Below are positions 35,195-38,529 of a stretch of DNA of 38,529 nt, one piece after another. Each line of letters opens with the position of its first letter. Positions within the stretch are counted from its first letter, which is position 1. The DNA lies in NCBI GenBank assembly GCA_021298555.1, contig JAJTGE010000009.1, positions 1-38,529 of the forward strand, read 5' to 3'. Made by a program: the position numbers and the translations under genes. The stretch comes from Oxalobacteraceae bacterium. GTDB taxonomy: Bacteria; Pseudomonadota; Gammaproteobacteria; Burkholderiales; Burkholderiaceae_D. A model generated the notes under the pieces. It searched no databases. It was not told the DNA's origin and saw only the letters and a list, made by a program, of their open reading frames with translations.

Positions 35195-35994
35195 TGCCGC
35201 GCTTTCATGCCCAGCTGCTCCGCGATACTGCGCCCAGGATAGTGAAAGGGTACGGGGCCATCGGCTTCGGCATTAACAAACTGCTTTACATAGGGATCAT
35301 CGGATTCGCGCATCTGTGTTGGCGTACCGTGAGCGACAATTTTTCCCTGTGAAAGAAAATAAACATAATCTGCAATACTAAAAGACTCATGTACATCGTG
35401 CGACACCACGATGGATGTAGAGCCCAAGGCATCATTAAGTTTACGAATGAGATTGGCGGTCACACCCATAGAAATCGGATCGAGTCCGGCAAACGGCTCG
35501 TCATACATAATAAGTTGTGGATCAAGGGCTATAGCGCGCGCCAGCGCAACGCGGCGCGCCATGCCTCCTGAAATTTCAGCCGGCTTTAAAGCAGCTGCGT
35601 TCGATAACCCAACTGCATGCAGCTTCATCAGTACCAGATCATGGATCATGGTTTCTGGTAATCGCGTGTTTTCCCTGAGCGGAAAGGCGACATTGTCGAA
35701 TACCGTAAGATCCGTAAAGAGGGCGCCGTGCTGAAACAACATACCTATGCGCCGGCGCATCGCGAACAGATCGCGCGTACTCAAGCTGGCGACTTCCAGA
35801 CCATCGACTGTCAAACCTCCGGACTGTGCGCGCAGCTGACCACCGATTAACCTGAGTACCGTGGTCTTGCCTGAACCAGACCCTCCCATGACAGCAACTA
35901 CGGCCCCCTTGGGAAACTGCATAGTCAGCCCAGAGAGTATGGGCCGCGCGTTGTAACCGAAATGCAGGTCACGGATGTCTACTAGGTTGGGCAC
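35191..35994 (-). CDS. mlaF: Phospholipid ABC transporter ATPase MlaF
   Basis: It is the ATPase of the MlaFEDB lipid transporter. Its 267 residues hold Walker A GGSGSGKT (37-44), the ISGGMARRVALARAI signature, Walker B LIMYDEPFAGLDP and the switch His in VVSHDVHE. It is the first gene of the mla cluster. The 106 bp between its start and the gltBD terminator must hold its promoter. I see a TTACAAT-like -10 candidate about 60 bp upstream but no good -35. Confidence 0.96.
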   Translation of the reverse strand: MPNLVDIRDLHFGYNARPILSGLTMQFPKGAVVAVMGGSGSGKTTVLRLIGGQLRAQSGGLTVDGLEVASLSTRDLFAMRRRIGMLFQHGALFTDLTVFDNVAFPLRENTRLPETMIHDLVLMKLHAVGLSNAAALKPAEISGGMARRVALARAIALDPQLIMYDEPFAGLDPISMGVTANLIRKLNDALGSTSIVVSHDVHESFSIADYVYFLSQGKIVAHGTPTQMRESDDPYVKQFVNAEADGPVPFHYPGRSIAEQLGMKARQ

Positions 35995-36100
35995 AAGAGA
36001 TGTAATTTATTAGCCTTAGAAAGCGCGATTGTAATTCACACAACCATGTTACGCGAGGATACTGACACTAAACATCTGATCCATAGCTCACCAGCAAATA

Positions 36101-36129
36101 AAAATGCCCGCTAACGTAGCAGGCATTTT
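36101..36129 (-). terminator. Intrinsic terminator after gltD
   Basis: AAAATGCC (36101-36108) pairs with GGCATTTT (36122-36129). An inner GCTA/TAGC pairing sits beyond one mismatch, around loop ACG. On the minus strand the stem is followed by a T-rich run (TTTTTATTTG), as expected for the end of gltBD, 26 bp after the gltD stop. The T-run on the plus strand makes it potentially bidirectional. It insulates the mla block from gltBD. Confidence 0.85.
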
Positions 36130-36154
36130 TTTCCCGTCAGAACAGCGCCTGTAC

Positions 36155-37618
36155 TCAGCGCGGCAAGACCGATGACCCCATTAGGAATTCGTCCACCGCT
36201 CGTGCGCACTGGCGACCTTCGCGTATGGCCCAAACGACCAGCGACTGGCCACGACGCATGTCCCCTGCTGCAAATACTTTGGGAACTGACGTCAGGTAGC
36301 AACCTTCGCCATCAGTCGTCGCTTTTGCGTTACCGCGAGCATCCTTGTCCACACCAAATGCTTCAAGTACAGAATTTACTGGTGAAACAAAACCCATAGC
36401 CAGCAAAACAAGATCTGCTTTTAATTCAAACTCGGAATCGGGCACTTCAACCATCTTGCCGTCTTTCCACTCCACGCGGGCAGCAATCAGTTTTTCGACT
36501 TTGCCATTTTTACCCTCTAGGCGCTTGGTGGCAACAGCCCAGTCACGCTCACATCCTTCTTCGTGCGATGAAGAGGTACGCAACTTGGTTGGCCAGTAAG
36601 GCCACACCAGCGGCTTGTTTTCAGTTTCGGGAGGTTGCGGCAGCAGTTCAAATTGAGTGACCGATGCAGCCCCATGGCGATTGGATGTACCAACACAATC
36701 GGATCCCGTATCACCGCCACCAATCACAACCACGTGTTTACCGGTGGCCATGATTTGCTCTTTAAGTTTGTCTCCAGCATTGACGCGATTTTGCTGTGGT
36801 AAAAATTCCATCGCATAGTGCACACCACTGAGCTCGCGACCTGGCACGGGCAAGTCACGCGGCCATTCGGCGCCACCGGCGACGACTACAGCATCAAACT
36901 CTTTGTTTAACTGCTCGGGCGACATAGTTTCTCTCGCCAGACTGAGTACCTCTTTGGGCAAGTCTTTACCGACTAAAACACTGGTACGAAACTTTACACC
37001 TTCGCCCTGCATTTGATGAACGCGTCTATCGATGTGTGTTTTTTCCATTTTAAAATCTGGAATACCGTAGCGAAGCAGGCCACCTACACGATCGTTTTTC
37101 TCAAACACCGTTACATCATGACCTACGCGCGCTAGCTGCTGTGCCGCAGCCATACCCGCCGGCCCAGAACCAATAACAGCTACTTTTTTTCCTGTTTTTT
37201 TCTCTGCGGGTTGTGGCACAACCCAACCATTTTCCCAACCTTTATCGATGATGAAATGCTCTATCGATTTGATACCCACGGGATCATCGTTAATACCCAA
37301 GGTGCATGCCGATTCACAAGGCGCAGGACAGATGCGGCCTGTAAATTCAGGAAAATTATTGGTCGAATGCAGGTTATCCAAGGCCTCGCGGTACTGACCG
37401 TTGAATACCAGGTCATTCCAGTCCGGAATGATGTTGTTGACGGGGCATCCGGTATTACAAAAAGGAATGCCGCAATCCATGCAGCGAGCACCCTGAACTT
37501 TGGCATCGGCATCCGAAAGATGCATCAAAAATTCTTTGTAATGCTTAGTGCGTGACTGCGGCGCTTCGCTAGCCTCTTGCAGACGCTGGAATTCCATGAA
37601 GCCGGTTACTTTACCCAT
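36155..37618 (-). CDS. gltD: Glutamate synthase (NADPH) small subunit
   Basis: It supplies electrons from NADPH, through FAD and two [4Fe-4S] clusters, to GltB for glutamate synthesis from glutamine and 2-oxoglutarate. The 487-residue product has N-terminal cluster cysteines C46, C49, C54 and C58, then C97, C101 and C105; an FAD-binding [14 protein letters not shown] near 150-163; and an NADPH-binding GGGDTGSD. The C-terminal FAD segment [23 protein letters not shown] is intact. The start at ATG 37618 is 49 bp after gltB, with AGAGAA upstream. Confidence 0.97.
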   Translation of the reverse strand: MGKVTGFMEFQRLQEASEAPQSRTKHYKEFLMHLSDADAKVQGARCMDCGIPFCNTGCPVNNIIPDWNDLVFNGQYREALDNLHSTNNFPEFTGRICPAPCESACTLGINDDPVGIKSIEHFIIDKGWENGWVVPQPAEKKTGKKVAVIGSGPAGMAAAQQLARVGHDVTVFEKNDRVGGLLRYGIPDFKMEKTHIDRRVHQMQGEGVKFRTSVLVGKDLPKEVLSLARETMSPEQLNKEFDAVVVAGGAEWPRDLPVPGRELSGVHYAMEFLPQQNRVNAGDKLKEQIMATGKHVVVIGGGDTGSDCVGTSNRHGAASVTQFELLPQPPETENKPLVWPYWPTKLRTSSSHEEGCERDWAVATKRLEGKNGKVEKLIAARVEWKDGKMVEVPDSEFELKADLVLLAMGFVSPVNSVLEAFGVDKDARGNAKATTDGEGCYLTSVPKVFAAGDMRRGQSLVVWAIREGRQCARAVDEFLMGSSVLPR

Positions 37619-37667
37619 ATATGTTCTCTTTTCTTTTTAACAAAGATGACTAAGGTTACGAACTGAC

Positions 37668-38529
37668 TCACGTCGTCACTTTTTCTTTGGTCTTGGCCGC
37701 CGCAGCGGCATACATTTCGCCTAAGGCTCGCTTGTATTCAGTTGGGAAAACTTTTACGAATTTAGTACGCGCGTTACTCCAATCATCGAGTAATGTTCTG
37801 GCACGCGTACTGCCTGTGTATTTGAAATGCCGCTCGATCAAGCCCTTTAACATCACTTCGTCGGTTAATCGATCGCCGTTACGAGCCAGGCTGTGCCATA
37901 TGGAGGGATTAATCGTTGACTCTTGTTCAGAGGCAGACAACACGGGATCCAGCGATACCATGGCGAGATTGCATTTGCGAGAAAAACTACCATCCTCATC
38001 ATAAACATACGCCAAACCACCTGACATACCTGCGGCGAAGTTACGTCCGGTTTCACCCAACACCACTACCGTACCACCCGTCATGTATTCACAACCGTGA
38101 TCTCCCGTGCCCTCAACGACTGTAACAGCACCCGAGTTACGCACAGCAAAACGCTCGCCTGCAACGCCATTGAAAAAAGCTTCGCCGGCAATCGCACCAT
38201 ACAAAACCGTGTTACCAATAATGATGTTATCTACAGCTCGGCCTCGGAACTCCGTGTTAGGACGAACGATGATACGACCACCAGATAGACCCTTACCTAC
38301 GTAGTCATTACCTTCGCCAACTAAATCGAGTGTCACACCATGCGCCAGAAAAGCGCCGCAAGATTGACCCGCAGTTCCCTGCAGTTGTATGTGTATCGTG
38401 TCGTCAGGCAAACCATCATGACCATATTTTTTCGCGACCTCACCTGAGAGCATGGCACCCACAGTGCGATTGAGGTTTTTGACCGGAGAAATGAACGACA
38501 CTTTTTCACCGCGATCTATTGCGGATCTC
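37668..38529 (-). CDS. gltB: Glutamate synthase (NADPH) large subunit, C-terminal part
   Basis: Only the last 286 codons of this roughly 1500-residue protein lie in the window; the frame stays open through the right edge ([16 protein letters not shown]), so the gene is cut by the window and not truncated in the genome. The fragment is the C-terminal GXGXG beta-helix domain, with repeated glycine motifs such as [40 protein letters not shown] and [14 protein letters not shown]. That domain links the glutaminase and synthase sites structurally. It is followed by gltD after 49 bp. Confidence 0.96.
   Translation of the reverse strand, partial: RSAIDRGEKVSFISPVKNLNRTVGAMLSGEVAKKYGHDGLPDDTIHIQLQGTAGQSCGAFLAHGVTLDLVGEGNDYVGKGLSGGRIIVRPNTEFRGRAVDNIIIGNTVLYGAIAGEAFFNGVAGERFAVRNSGAVTVVEGTGDHGCEYMTGGTVVVLGETGRNFAAGMSGGLAYVYDEDGSFSRKCNLAMVSLDPVLSASEQESTINPSIWHSLARNGDRLTDEVMLKGLIERHFKYTGSTRARTLLDDWSNARTKFVKVFPTEYKRALGEMYAAAAAKTKEKVTT

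Noticed and set aside
1-38529. Search for CRISPR arrays, insertion sequences, integrase or phage genes, toxin-antitoxin pairs and rRNA
   Set aside because: No regularly spaced repeats, transposase-like frames, terminal inverted repeats or attachment-site duplications at the tRNA were seen; the window is core chromosome.

Overview
The window looks like ordinary chromosome of a betaproteobacterium, most likely of the order Burkholderiales, with a base composition that appears close to 50% GC (estimated by eye). The grounds are gene order and gene type: hemA-prfA-prmC-grxD-ubiX; petABC followed by sspA-sspB; hisGDCBHAFIE-hit-tatABC; mlaFEDACB, an ABC-2 exporter, ibaG and murA directly upstream of hisG; a short-form HisG; a HisB with only the dehydratase domain. 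I see no insertion sequence, prophage, CRISPR array, rRNA or integrase. Coding density is high and most genes are housekeeping.

Layout. Positions 12-7909 (+): an OmpR-type regulator with a degenerate receiver, then hemA, prfA, dsbB, prmC, tex, grxD and ubiX (haem synthesis, translation termination and release-factor methylation, disulfide formation, Fe-S trafficking, ubiquinone cofactor). Positions 7910-9291 (-): a small unknown secreted protein with four cysteines in the mature part, and a hydratase/decarboxylase-family enzyme. Positions 9536-11824 (+): cstA-ybdD pyruvate/peptide uptake pair, ending at a bidirectional terminator shared with tRNA-Thr(TGT) on the minus strand (11920-11995). 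Positions 12020-16103 (-): sspB, sspA and the cytochrome bc1 operon petABC, which has a strong sigma70-type promoter. Positions 16328-18098 (-): a NarL/FixJ response regulator and a NIF3 protein, separated by about 300 bp of very AT-rich DNA. Positions 18128-19981 (+): a membrane-anchored DegS-type protease and a DUF2461 protein. Positions 20004-35994 (-): an almost gap-free co-directional block, in transcription order mlaF-E-D-A-C-B, ABC-2 exporter ATPase and permease, ibaG/bolA, murA, hisG-D-C-B-H-A-F-I-E, HIT hydrolase, tatA-B-C. Positions 36155-38529 (-): gltD and the 3' part of gltB, ending in a terminator that separates them from the mla block.

How the genes connect. The Rieske protein carries a twin-arginine signal, so the tatABC genes 4 kb away make its exporter. 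PrmC methylates the GGQ motif of the release factor encoded two genes upstream. GrxD (CGFS monothiol glutaredoxin) and the BolA protein are known partner families. The mla genes maintain outer-membrane lipid asymmetry and sit beside murA, so envelope functions cluster there. GltBD supplies glutamate, the amino donor for HisC, and glutamine is used by HisH.

I found no clear undescribed system. The observations most worth a second look are a 12-bp direct repeat about four helical turns apart upstream of the petABC promoter, next to an orphan response regulator; the His-for-Asp substitution in the first receiver domain; a perfect hairpin between tatA and tatB; an inverted repeat upstream of cstA; and the unassigned cysteine-containing secreted protein at 7910-8443.
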